Source: Alphaproteobacteria bacterium (lineage in GTDB: Bacteria; Pseudomonadota; Alphaproteobacteria; Caulobacterales; Caulobacteraceae). Taken from it: a stretch of 64,000 bases of DNA. Location: NCBI GenBank assembly GCA_018821435.1, contig JAHJME010000040.1:1-64000 (forward strand), written 5' to 3'. Below the pieces are notes generated by a model. The model ran no database searches. It worked only from the letters and a program-made list of their open reading frames with translations, and was not told where the DNA came from. Position numbers and translations under genes: made by a program. Below are positions 52,512-60,403 of the stretch, piece by piece (the first letter of the stretch is position 1; the number at the start of each line of letters is the position of its first letter).

Positions 52512-53885
52512 ATGGGTGATGGGGTGGACGCCCCCCGACGGCATCTGCGTGCCAGAGTGAGGTGTTGAAGCTTCACTCGAAGGAGGCGCCCGTGGGCGAG
52601 ATTACCACTATTGGCCTGGACATCGCGAAGTCGGTTTTTCAGGCGCATGGAGCCGACGCGTCTGGCTCTGTCGTGTTGCGCAAGAAGTTGAGCCGGGGGC
52701 GCCTTCTGGCGTTCTTCGCCAGCCAGCCGCCGTGCTTGGTGGCGATTGAGGCCTGTGCGGGCTCGCATCACTGGGGCCGCGAGCTGGCCCGGCTCGGCCA
52801 CACCGTGCGGCTGATCCCGCCAGCGTATGTGAAGCCGTTCGTGAAGCGGCAGAAGAACGACGAGACCGATGCTGAGGCGATCTGTGAAGCAGCCCAGCGG
52901 CCGACGATGCGCTTCGTCGCGGTGAAGAGCGCCGAGCAGCAGGCCAGCGGCGTGGTGTTCCGCGCCCGCGATCTCCTCGTGCGCCAGCGGACCCAGATAT
53001 TCAATGCGATCCGCGGCCACCTAGCGGAGTACGGCCATGTCGCGCCGAAGGGCGTCTGCTATGTCGAGCGCCTGATCGCCGAGATCGAAAGCGACGAGAG
53101 CGAGCTGCCGGCAGTGGCGCGGGTGAGCTTGCAGGCCCTCGTCGACCTTCTTCCGAAGCTGGAGGAACAAATCGCCGGCCTGGACCGGGAGATCGCGCGG
53201 CGCGCCAAGGAGGATGCCACCGCGCGCCGGCTGACGACGATCCCAGGCGTCGGCCCGATCACCGCGACCGCTCTGGTCGCGCTCGCCCCGCCGGCCGAGG
53301 CCTTCCGCTGCGGCCGAGACTTCTCCGCCTGGCTGGGGCTCACGCCGGTCCAGCGATCCAGCGGCGGCAAACAGAAGCTCGGCCAGGTCTCGAAGATGGG
53401 CGAGCGAACTCTGCGACGGCTGCTGGTGATCGGCGCGAGCGCGGTCATCAAACAGGCGCTCATCCGGGGGGCGCCGGCGGGCTCCTGGCTTGCGCAGATG
53501 CTGGCCCGCAAGCCACGCATGCTCGTCGCCGTCGCGCTGGCCAACAAGATGGCGCGCGTCGTCTGGGCGTTGCTGGTCAGAGGCGGCGTCTACCGAACTC
53601 CGGCGCTGGCGGCCTGACCGCCGTCAGCTCCAGAGGCGTCGAAGCGTAGGATCGGGCGAAGGAGAGTATGGCGCACAGTCGGTGAGACGGGATCGGGAGA
53701 GCCAGGGCTTTCCACCGTGCCAACCAAGCACGCAATGGGTGATGTGGCCCCGGTCCGCGAACTTCCATACAGGCCAGCACCGCCGCGGCGGCGCATCACA
53801 GGCCGGACAGATGGCAGCATCCGATCACGCGTCCGACACTCCCCAAATCCGAACTTGCGCTGAAGGGGGCGTCCACAGATGGGTT
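52512..53885 (+). mobile_element. IS110-family insertion sequence (approximate limits)
   Basis: The transposase gene is flanked by a 12-bp inverted repeat, GTGGACGCCCCC at 52524-52535 and GGGGGCGTCCAC at 53865-53876, the subterminal-repeat layout of the IS1111 branch. The exact ends are not defined because IS110 elements make no clear target duplication. A 10-bp ATGGGTGATG occurs at both 52512-52521 and 53736-53745. Confidence 0.75.
52592..53617 (+). CDS. IS110-family transposase (IS1111-like)
   Basis: 341 aa from GTG 52592, with AAGGAGG five bases upstream. The N-terminal DEDD RuvC-like domain has TIGLDIAKSVFQAHG, VAIEACAGSHHWGREL and KNDETDAEAICEA; the C-terminal transposase_20 region has LTTIPGVGPITATALVA and FSAWLGLTPVQRSSGGKQKLG with the conserved Ser. 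All catalytic segments are intact, so the element may still be active. Confidence 0.95.
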   Translation: MGEITTIGLDIAKSVFQAHGADASGSVVLRKKLSRGRLLAFFASQPPCLVAIEACAGSHHWGRELARLGHTVRLIPPAYVKPFVKRQKNDETDAEAICEAAQRPTMRFVAVKSAEQQASGVVFRARDLLVRQRTQIFNAIRGHLAEYGHVAPKGVCYVERLIAEIESDESELPAVARVSLQALVDLLPKLEEQIAGLDREIARRAKEDATARRLTTIPGVGPITATALVALAPPAEAFRCGRDFSAWLGLTPVQRSSGGKQKLGQVSKMGERTLRRLLVIGASAVIKQALIRGAPAGSWLAQMLARKPRMLVAVALANKMARVVWALLVRGGVYRTPALAA

Positions 53886-54063
53886 GTGGTAGTTCGAGAG
53901 CTACCGGAAAGCGGACACCCTTGCGTGCTGCGTCACGGTGGGATAGGCCGCACGCCACCTTGGACCCGCCTTTGCTGCGGGTGGCTATCCTGGCCGCCGA
54001 TCCGCCGGGGAACTTTCGCTGACGCGGCGTGAGAAGCGCCCGGCGAACCGAATTGAGTTTCAA
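53886..54063. other. intergenic DNA between the IS element and the SulP gene
   Basis: No gene is supported. Together with 53618-53885 inside the IS end it forms a 446-bp non-coding stretch before the transporter gene. No promoter was recognised. Confidence 0.35.
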
Positions 54064-55548
54064 TTGTCCATATTTGCATCAGCGCGCCAACAATGGCTCG
54101 CAAACCCACGCCGCGACCTTCTGGCCGGCACCGTGGTGGCGCTCGCCCTGATCCCTGAGGCCATCGCCTTCTCGATCATCGCGGGTGTCGATCCGGCCGT
54201 GGGGCTGTACGCATCCTTCGTCATCGCCGTGACCATAGCATTCGTCGGGGGCCGGCCAGCGATGATCTCCGCCGCCACCGGCGCCATGGCGCTACTGATG
54301 GTGACGCTCGTGAAGGATCACGGGCTCGAGTACCTGTTCGCCGCCTCGATCCTCTGCGGAGTGTTCCAGATCGTCATCGGTCTGCTGAAGCTCGGCCGCT
54401 ACATCAAGTTCGTGTCGCGCAGCGTCATGACCGGCTTCGTCAATTCGCTGGCGATCCTGATCTTCCTGGCCCAGATGCCCGAGCTGATCGGCGCTAACTG
54501 GCAGACCTTCGCGCTGGTGGCCGGGGCCCTGGTGATCATCTACGGCTTCCCGCGCATCACGAAGGCGGTCCCGTCACCCCTGGTGGCGATCGTCCTAATC
54601 AGCGCCCTGGTCATCTTCACCGGCCTTGACGTGCGCACCGTGGGCGACATGGGCCAGATGCCGTCTGCCCTCCCGATGTTCCATTTGCCTTCGGTCCCGC
54701 TGACCTGGGAGACCTTCACCATCATCGCGCCGATCTCAACCACCCTGGCCTTCGTCGGGCTCCTGGAATCGCTGCTGACCGCGAACCTGCTCGACGACAT
54801 CACCGATACCCCGTCCGACAAGGACCGGGAGACCCGCGGCCAGGGCATCGCCAACATCGCCTCAGCGCTGTTCGGCGGCATGGCGGGCTGCGCCATGATT
54901 GGACAGTCGATCATCAACGTGACCTCCGGCGCGCGTGGCCGGCTCTCGACGCTCTGGGCCGGGCTCTTCCTGCTGTTCCTGATCCTGGTGCTGCAGGATT
55001 GGGTCGCCCGCATCCCCATGGCAGCCCTAGTGGCGGTGATGATCATGGTGTCGGTGGGCACGTTCGACTGGGTGTCGGTGCTGCGCCTGCGCTCGACCCC
55101 CCTGCAATCCTCGATCGTGATGATCGCCACCACGGTAACGGTGGTCGCCACCCACGACCTGTCGAAGGGCGTGGTGCTGGGCGTCCTGCTGTCAGCGGTC
55201 TTCTTCATGCGGAAAGTGGGCAAGACCATCGCAGTGGAGGACATCGAAACGCCGGAGGAGGGTTTGTTGCGCTACCGCGTCAGCGGCCAACTGTTCTTCG
55301 CTTCTGCCGACCTATTCGCAGCCAGCTTCGAACACCACGGGCATCTCAGGCGGGTCGAGATCGACCTGACCGACGCACACCTCTGGGACCTGACCGGCGT
55401 CGCCGCCGTCGACAAGGTGGTGTTCCGCTATCGCCGCCAAGGTGCCGAGGTCGAATTGATCGGCATGAACCAAGCGGGCCGGACCTTGGTCGACCGGGTG
55501 GGCAAGCACGACAAGAGCCATCTACCGGCTGGGGCAGCGGGGCACTAA
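54064..55548 (+). CDS. SulP-family anion transporter with STAS domain
   Basis: 494 aa from TTG 54064, the first start in the conserved frame; the ribosome-binding site is weak (GAGTTT). About eleven to twelve membrane helices, with the SulP signature DLLAGTVVALALIPEAIAFSIIAGVDP near residue 18, and a C-terminal STAS domain at about 400-490 (YRVSGQLFFASADLF, VEIDLTDAHLWDLTGVAAVDK). Transports sulfate, bicarbonate or another anion. It sits in accessory DNA between an IS element and a MITE-like element. Confidence 0.92.
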   Translation: MSIFASARQQWLANPRRDLLAGTVVALALIPEAIAFSIIAGVDPAVGLYASFVIAVTIAFVGGRPAMISAATGAMALLMVTLVKDHGLEYLFAASILCGVFQIVIGLLKLGRYIKFVSRSVMTGFVNSLAILIFLAQMPELIGANWQTFALVAGALVIIYGFPRITKAVPSPLVAIVLISALVIFTGLDVRTVGDMGQMPSALPMFHLPSVPLTWETFTIIAPISTTLAFVGLLESLLTANLLDDITDTPSDKDRETRGQGIANIASALFGGMAGCAMIGQSIINVTSGARGRLSTLWAGLFLLFLILVLQDWVARIPMAALVAVMIMVSVGTFDWVSVLRLRSTPLQSSIVMIATTVTVVATHDLSKGVVLGVLLSAVFFMRKVGKTIAVEDIETPEEGLLRYRVSGQLFFASADLFAASFEHHGHLRRVEIDLTDAHLWDLTGVAAVDKVVFRYRRQGAEVELIGMNQAGRTLVDRVGKHDKSHLPAGAAGH

Positions 55549-55604
55549 ATCGCCTGTGCTGCGCGACGTAGCAAAAGACACCTTCCGAAGGTCAGCAACG
55601 GGTC

Positions 55605-55755
55605 GAGGCTGTGTAAAAACGCGCCTGAAGACCTTGAGGCGAAGAGAATTGTTCGTATCCGGTCCTGTCCCCGTGCGCGCCAAAGCTCGAAAACGGCAAT
55701 TTTGGTCAACTCACTGGACGATTTTCGAGGCCCAAAAGAGTTTTTACACAGCCTC
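55605..55755. mobile_element. 151-bp MITE-like element with perfect 16-bp terminal inverted repeats
   Basis: GAGGCTGTGTAAAAAC (55605-55620) and its exact reverse complement GTTTTTACACAGCCTC (55740-55755) bound a 119-bp interior with no gene. The bases GGTC flank it on both sides (55601-55604 and 55756-55759), a probable 4-bp target duplication. The end sequence is of the kind seen in IS4/IS5/IS1182-type elements; no parent transposase is in the window. Confidence 0.8.
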
Positions 55756-55847
55756 GGTCGAACGCGGCCATCGCCATCTACCGTAAGACCGGACCCAGGC
55801 CGGGATTTATGAGCACGCGACCTTAAGCGCCGCTATCCCAATGAGGC

Positions 55848-56597
55848 TCAGCGCAACATATGCGCGGCCAGGATGACCGCGAACATCGACCAGTCGTGCG
55901 TGACGTGGGTGACGGTCGAGGCCCAGATGTTCTTGGTGATCAGATAGGGCAGGGAAAGCGCCAGTCGCGACGCGCCGATGACCAGCAGGGCCTGGGCGGC
56001 GTTCCACTGGTAGGTCGGCAAGTGCAGCGCCCCGAAGAGGGCCGCCGAGATCACCCACGCGAGCAGGATCGAGGCCAGACGCGGGAGCGCCAAGCCCCGG
56101 TGGAAGGCCGTCAGCAAGGCCAGGAACGGCAGGATCGTAACCAGCTCCTCGCCCAGGAGCTGGGGCAGGGTGCTGGCGACGAACAGGGCGAGGTCGGCGC
56201 CTTGAAGCTTGGCAAGCACGGCGGCCGAGGGATTGGCCGCGGTGGGGCTGACCTGCATCACCGCGACGGCAATGATCGCAGCGACGACCATCGTGACGGG
56301 GACGAAGGCCAGGCCGATCCCGATGTCCCGCCACGTCGGCGTAGGAAAGACCGCTGTCCAGTGGCGCCCGGCCGCGAGCCGCAGTCCGACTAACGGCAGG
56401 CCGACGAAGAGCGCGATGCTCACCCATCGTCCCCACGGTCCGGGCCAGAGCAACGGCACGCCCAGCAAGGCGGTAAAGCCGATGGCGACCAGGGTGAGGA
56501 CGAGAAGCCAGCGCCAAGAGGCCAGGGCGATCGGGCGTCCATCGTAGAACGGAAAGTCACGTCGGGCCGACGCGGGACGGTGGCTGACGCTCGCCAT
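55848..56597 (-). CDS. CPBP-family intramembrane protease-like protein
   Basis: 249 aa from ATG 56597, with about seven membrane helices. The CPBP motifs are GEELVTILPFLAL (EE pair), FGALHLPTYQW (His) and THVTHDWSMF (His). In the canonical EExxxR motif the arginine is replaced here (EELVTI), so catalysis may be altered. CPBP proteins act in protein processing or bacteriocin immunity; no partner gene is visible. Confidence 0.85.
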   Translation of the reverse strand: MASVSHRPASARRDFPFYDGRPIALASWRWLLVLTLVAIGFTALLGVPLLWPGPWGRWVSIALFVGLPLVGLRLAAGRHWTAVFPTPTWRDIGIGLAFVPVTMVVAAIIAVAVMQVSPTAANPSAAVLAKLQGADLALFVASTLPQLLGEELVTILPFLALLTAFHRGLALPRLASILLAWVISAALFGALHLPTYQWNAAQALLVIGASRLALSLPYLITKNIWASTVTHVTHDWSMFAVILAAHMLR

Positions 56598-56872
56598 CAG
56601 GGCAGGTTGCTCCGCGTGCGCCGTGCTCCTCTCAGCAGGAGTTCATCGCCCACACCTTGAGCGTCAGGCAGATCATATCCCGGCGTACGTTGGAAGGCGG
56701 TCCCCTCGTCGCCGGCAGGAGTCGCGGGTCTTCGTCGCGACGTATCGAACCCGACCCGAAAATTGTCCCGCCGCGCTCGCTGCGAGGCGGAGCGCTGAAC
56801 GCGCCGTTGAATCGCGACCGCCTCATGGCGGCGCGAGCGGCCGAAATCCCCGATCATCCAAGGAGTTTAGCA

Positions 56873-57394
56873 ATGGCAGACAAGCCAAACGCCGCGCGGC
56901 GTCCGCAAAAGGGCCCGCGTCCGAAGACGCCCGACAAGGATGGGCAAGTGTCGCATATCCGATACGGCCAGACCGTCGCGCTGAAGATCTGCGAACGGTT
57001 GGCGCGCGGGGAAAGCCTGTTCCAGATGGCGAACACCGAGGGCATGCCGTGCTGCTCGTCGTTCTACGTCTGGCAGAGGCGCCATCCGGAGTTCGCCGAG
57101 GCCGTGGCCCAGGCGCGAGAGGCGGGCGCCGACTACCTGGCGGGCCGCGCCCTGGAGGTCGCGGCGGCGTCGACCAAGGACACGGTCCAGCAGGACCGAC
57201 TGTTCGTGCAGACCCTGATGAAGCATGCCGCGTTGAAGGCGCCCCGGACCTGGGGCGGCAAGGGTGGCAGCGCGAAGGAGGCCCCGAAGCCGCAGCAGGT
57301 GGAGGTGATCTTCCGCGTCCGCCACTTCGAGAAGGCGATCGGGCCGGACGGCAAGGCGTTCGTCCGCGAGATCCTGCCGGAGGACGAGGCGTGA
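56873..57394 (+). CDS. phage terminase small subunit-like protein
   Basis: 173 aa from ATG 56873 with AAGGAG upstream. The N-terminal basic tail and HTH-like segment (ALKICERLARGESLFQMANTEG, SFYVWQRRHPEFAEAVAQAR) match terminase small subunits that recognise packaging sites. Its stop overlaps the large-subunit GTG (GTGA), as in phage packaging operons. Confidence 0.85.
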   Translation: MADKPNAARRPQKGPRPKTPDKDGQVSHIRYGQTVALKICERLARGESLFQMANTEGMPCCSSFYVWQRRHPEFAEAVAQAREAGADYLAGRALEVAAASTKDTVQQDRLFVQTLMKHAALKAPRTWGGKGGSAKEAPKPQQVEVIFRVRHFEKAIGPDGKAFVREILPEDEA

Positions 57395-58788
57395 GCCGGC
57401 GCAAGGGCAAGAGCGAGGCGCCGGAGGTGGTCGCGGCGGCGGCCGAGGGGATCGCCCAGATCAAGCATTCGCTGCCGGAGGTCTGGCGGCCCAGGCTCTA
57501 TCAACTGGACCTGTGGGAGGAACTGCTTGCCGGCCGAAAGCGCGCCGACGTCGTGGCGCACCGTCGGTGGGGCAAGGACGAGGTGGCGTTGCACTGGGCG
57601 GCGTGGGCGGCCTGGAACCGGCCGGGGAGCTATTGGCACCTGCTGCCGGAGACCGCGCAGGGACGGAAGGCGATCTGGGATGCGGTGAATCCCCATACCG
57701 GCAAGCGGCGCATCGAGGAGGCGTTCCCGGCGCTGATGAGCCCGACCTTCCACGAGAGCGAGATGCAGGTGGTGCTGGGCAACGGCTCGACCTGGCAGGT
57801 GCTGGGCTCGGACAACTACAACAGCCTGATGGGCGCCTCGACGGCCGGCGTGGTGCTGTCGGAGTGGTCGCTGGCGAGGCCGGAGGCCTGGGCGCACATC
57901 CGGCCGATCCTGCTGGAGAACGACGGCTGGGCGCTGTTTCTGTGGACGCCGCGTGGGCGGAACCACGCGGCGCGGGCATTCGAGAGCCGGCGGAACGATC
58001 CCGAGTGGTTCTGCCTGAAGTCGCCGGCCACCGAGACCGAGGTGTTCACGCCCGAGCAGCTGGCCCGGGAACGGCGGGAGCTGATCGCCGAGCTGGGTTC
58101 GGAGGAGGAAGGGGAGGCGCGGTTCGCCTCCGAATACATGGTCGACTTCGACGCTGCGGCGCCAGGGACCTACTACGCCAGCCTGTTGGCCGAGGCCGAG
58201 CGGGCGGGGCGAGTGGGACGCGTGCCGGTCGATCCATCGCTGAGGGTCGACACCGCCTGGGACCTGGGGATCGACGACTATACGGCGGTCTGGTTCTTCC
58301 AGCAGACCGGGCGCGAGGTCCGGGTGATCGATTACTTCGAGACAAACGGCGAGGGGCTGGCGGCCGTGGTGCGTCGGGCCATCGGCGAGCGGCCGTACCT
58401 GTGGGGAACCCATCATCTGCCGCACGACGTGATGGTGCGGGAGCTGACCAGCGGCCGGTCGCGGTACGAGACGCTGGAGTCGATGGGGCTGGGCCGGATC
58501 AGCGTGGGTGCGGCGACCGACCCGGAGGAGCGGGTCAACGCCGCGCGGCTGATGATCCCGATGTGCTGGTTCGACGCCGAGCGCTGCGCCGGCGGGCTTG
58601 AGCGGTTGCGGGGCTATCGCAAGCGCTGGAACCGGGCGACCCACAGTTATGGCGGGCCGCTTCACGACCAGGCCAGCCACGGCGCCGATGCGTTCGGGGA
58701 GTTCGCCCTGAACCGGCGGGGCGGGGAGGCGGCGCGGGCCCCGGCGTCGCGTGCGGTCATGGGTGGGACGCGGTCGTGGATGGGGTGA
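57391..58788 (+). CDS. phage terminase large subunit
   Basis: 465 aa from GTG 57391. The N-terminal ATPase part has the terminase-type Walker A VVAHRRWGKDEVAL and a coupling region FLWTPRGRNHAAR. The C-terminal RNase H-like nuclease part begins VDTAWDLGIDDYTAVWFFQ and includes HHLPHDV and SHGADAFGEFAL with acidic metal ligands. It would cut and package phage DNA. No portal, capsid or tail genes follow, so it is an isolated packaging remnant. Confidence 0.92.
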   Translation: MSRRKGKSEAPEVVAAAAEGIAQIKHSLPEVWRPRLYQLDLWEELLAGRKRADVVAHRRWGKDEVALHWAAWAAWNRPGSYWHLLPETAQGRKAIWDAVNPHTGKRRIEEAFPALMSPTFHESEMQVVLGNGSTWQVLGSDNYNSLMGASTAGVVLSEWSLARPEAWAHIRPILLENDGWALFLWTPRGRNHAARAFESRRNDPEWFCLKSPATETEVFTPEQLARERRELIAELGSEEEGEARFASEYMVDFDAAAPGTYYASLLAEAERAGRVGRVPVDPSLRVDTAWDLGIDDYTAVWFFQQTGREVRVIDYFETNGEGLAAVVRRAIGERPYLWGTHHLPHDVMVRELTSGRSRYETLESMGLGRISVGAATDPEERVNAARLMIPMCWFDAERCAGGLERLRGYRKRWNRATHSYGGPLHDQASHGADAFGEFALNRRGGEAARAPASRAVMGGTRSWMG

Positions 58789-58873
58789 GTTAATCCTGCT
58801 TGCTTAAGAGCCGTTAAGTGCGTTGATCTAAAAGAGAAATCGTCGGGGGACGCGTTGGCCGCAGGAGGCCGCG

Positions 58874-58996
58874 ATGCCCGAAACCTTGCGCCAGCTCGTC
58901 GCACTGATCGAAGCCCGTCCCGTCGAGAGCATGGCCGCACTGATCGGCGGCCTGTTGTACCTGCGCCTGATGATGTCGGGGCCACGTCTCGACTGA
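58874..58996 (+). CDS. hypothetical 40-aa small protein
   Basis: ATG 58874 has a near-perfect AGGAGG site five to seven bases upstream. The product has an amphipathic start (PETLRQLVALIEARPVE) and one short hydrophobic helix (MAALIGGLLYLRLMM). No family recognised. It lies between the terminase pair and the GlsB-like gene. Confidence 0.5.
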   Translation: MPETLRQLVALIEARPVESMAALIGGLLYLRLMMSGPRLD

Positions 58997-59056
58997 TCAC
59001 TGCAACCTACGGCCCCGCTCCGCATTTGCCTGTCCATCGGAGTGGAGGACTGTGAC

Positions 59057-59314
59057 ATGAGCGGTGTGGGGATTATTGGCGCTATCCTGATCGGCATCCT
59101 GGCCGGCTGGATCGCGGAACAGGTGCTGGGCCGCCGCGATGGCCTGATCACCAATCTTATCGTCGGTATCGTCGGCGCCTTCCTGGGTAGCTTCATCGCC
59201 ACCTCGCTGGGGATCGGCACCGGGTCGGGCATCATCCCGAGCCTGTTGGTGGCCACGGCGGGCGCGATCCTGCTGCTGTTCATCGTCGGCCTGGTTCGCG
59301 GCCGACGCGCCTAA
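59057..59314 (+). CDS. GlsB/YeaQ/YmgE-family stress-response membrane protein
   Basis: 85 aa from ATG 59057 with GTGGAGGA upstream. Three hydrophobic helices with the transglycosylase-associated (GlsB) pattern: GIIGAILIGILAGWIAEQVLG, NLIVGIVGAFLGSFIA and the C-terminal LLLFIVGLVRGRR. Often induced by envelope or general stress. Function not established. Confidence 0.9.
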   Translation: MSGVGIIGAILIGILAGWIAEQVLGRRDGLITNLIVGIVGAFLGSFIATSLGIGTGSGIIPSLLVATAGAILLLFIVGLVRGRRA

Positions 59315-59354
59315 GGACCCTTTCGTCCCATCGCGGCCGGTTGACAGCTGTTGT

Positions 59355-59386
59355 TACAGATGTAGTCTGACATTTCTACGTTTGTA
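59355..59386. promoter_or_regulatory. two BlaI/MecI-like operator dyads
   Basis: TACAGATGTA (59355-59364) and TACGTTTGTA (59377-59386) match the TACAnnTGTA core of BlaI/MecI operators, the first perfectly, the second with one change. Their centres are 22 bp apart, about two helical turns, so two dimers could bind on one face. A TTGACA hexamer starts at 59341. They lie just upstream of the ExbB-like gene whose operon ends with a BlaI-type gene. Confidence 0.7.
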
Positions 59387-59405
59387 ATAATGGGTGGAGG
59401 CCGCG

Positions 59406-59933
59406 ATGCGGACATTGGGAAGATCTGTTGGGCTGGGTTGCGCGGCGGCAATGACCGCGGGCGCCGCCGTCGCCATGGAAGCCAAGTATGTGACCGGGCC
59501 GGTCGAGACGCCGGTCTACACGGTCGTACCGGTGGCCGACCGGCTGACGGTAGGTGGTGTGTTCCTGAACGCATCGCCGGAGATCAAGTTGATCCTGGTA
59601 TTGCTGGCGATCGGCATCGTCGCCTCGGTGGTGGTCTGGCTGCTGAGCCTGGGCAAGGTCGGGAAGGCCGACGCGAAGGGCCTGGCTGGCGCGTTGGGTC
59701 GCCTGCGGATCGTGCGTTCGGCGGGCGTGCCGTTGGGCTGCCTGGCGGCCGCCTATGTGATGTTCTCGAGCTTTCTGGCCATCTCAAATGTGCGGCCCGC
59801 GCCGACGCTGACCGTGGTCGCGCCCGGGCTTGCCGAAGCGGCGCTGGCGATCATGCTGGGCCTGCTGGCGACGACGATCGCGGTGGTGTGCGAACGTCAC
59901 CTGGAAGGCCGGATCCGCCGCGCGGCGGCCTGA
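59406..59933 (+). CDS. MotA/TolQ/ExbB-like membrane protein
   Basis: 175 aa from ATG 59406 with GGAGG seven bases upstream. A signal-like N-terminus is followed by three membrane helices: PEIKLILVLLAIGIVASVVVW, PLGCLAAAYVMFSSFLAIS and a final one, GLAEAALAIMLGLLATTIAVV, which has the MotA/TolQ/ExbB proton-channel signature. No ExbD/TolR gene follows; instead a BlaI-type repressor gene begins 8 nt later. It may be a diverged proton-channel protein acting as sensor; that role is inferred. Confidence 0.7.
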   Translation: MRTLGRSVGLGCAAAMTAGAAVAMEAKYVTGPVETPVYTVVPVADRLTVGGVFLNASPEIKLILVLLAIGIVASVVVWLLSLGKVGKADAKGLAGALGRLRIVRSAGVPLGCLAAAYVMFSSFLAISNVRPAPTLTVVAPGLAEAALAIMLGLLATTIAVVCERHLEGRIRRAAA

Positions 59934-59940
59934 GGCGATC

Positions 59941-60339
59941 GTGAGCGAGCTGAAGATCTCCGAGGCCGAGAGCCAGGTGATGGCGGCGGTCTGGGCCGGG
60001 GCGGACGCCGGCGAAGGCGGGGCCGGGGTCGAGCAGATCCTGGCCGGCCCCGGCGTAGCCAACGCCTGGGGCGAGGCCACCGTCCGAACGTTGATCCACC
60101 GGCTGATCCGAAAAGGCGCGCTGAAATCCGAGCGGCGCGGCGCGATCGTGGTCTATGCGCCGCTGATCAGCCGGCAAGCCTGGGTGACCTCAGAGAGCCA
60201 GGGTCTGCTGGACCGGCTGTTCGGAGGCCAGCTCGCGCCGCTGGTCGCGCATTTCGCCAAGGAACGGACGCTGGCGCCGGAGGACCTGGCGCGGCTGCGC
60301 CGGCTGGTGGCGGACCTAGACGCCGCCGAAGAGGACTGA
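59941..60339 (+). CDS. BlaI/MecI/CopY-family transcriptional repressor
   Basis: 132 aa from GTG 59941 with TGAGG six bases upstream, 8 nt after the ExbB-like stop. The winged helix is at about residues 1-75 (LKISEAESQVMAAVW, ATVRTLIHRLIRKGALKSERRG) and a helical dimerisation tail follows (QGLLDRLFGG, LAPEDLARLRRLVADL). Operator dyads of the matching type lie upstream of the operon, suggesting autoregulation. No BlaR1/M56 protease gene is adjacent. Confidence 0.9.
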   Translation: MSELKISEAESQVMAAVWAGADAGEGGAGVEQILAGPGVANAWGEATVRTLIHRLIRKGALKSERRGAIVVYAPLISRQAWVTSESQGLLDRLFGGQLAPLVAHFAKERTLAPEDLARLRRLVADLDAAEED

Positions 60340-60403
60340 GGCGACTGGAGTTGGCGTCGTCGCCGCAGTATGGCGGAGACCCACCCTCTGATGCTCAGGT
60401 TCG

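Noticed and set aside
56657..56872. In-frame extension upstream of the terminase small subunit
   Set aside because: The strong AAGGAG site directly before ATG 56873 and the Ser/Arg-rich composition upstream favour the shorter protein.
59406..59933. Classical ExbB/TolQ energy-coupling protein
   Set aside because: It is shorter than usual and no ExbD/TolR or TonB gene is adjacent, so only a family-level resemblance is claimed.
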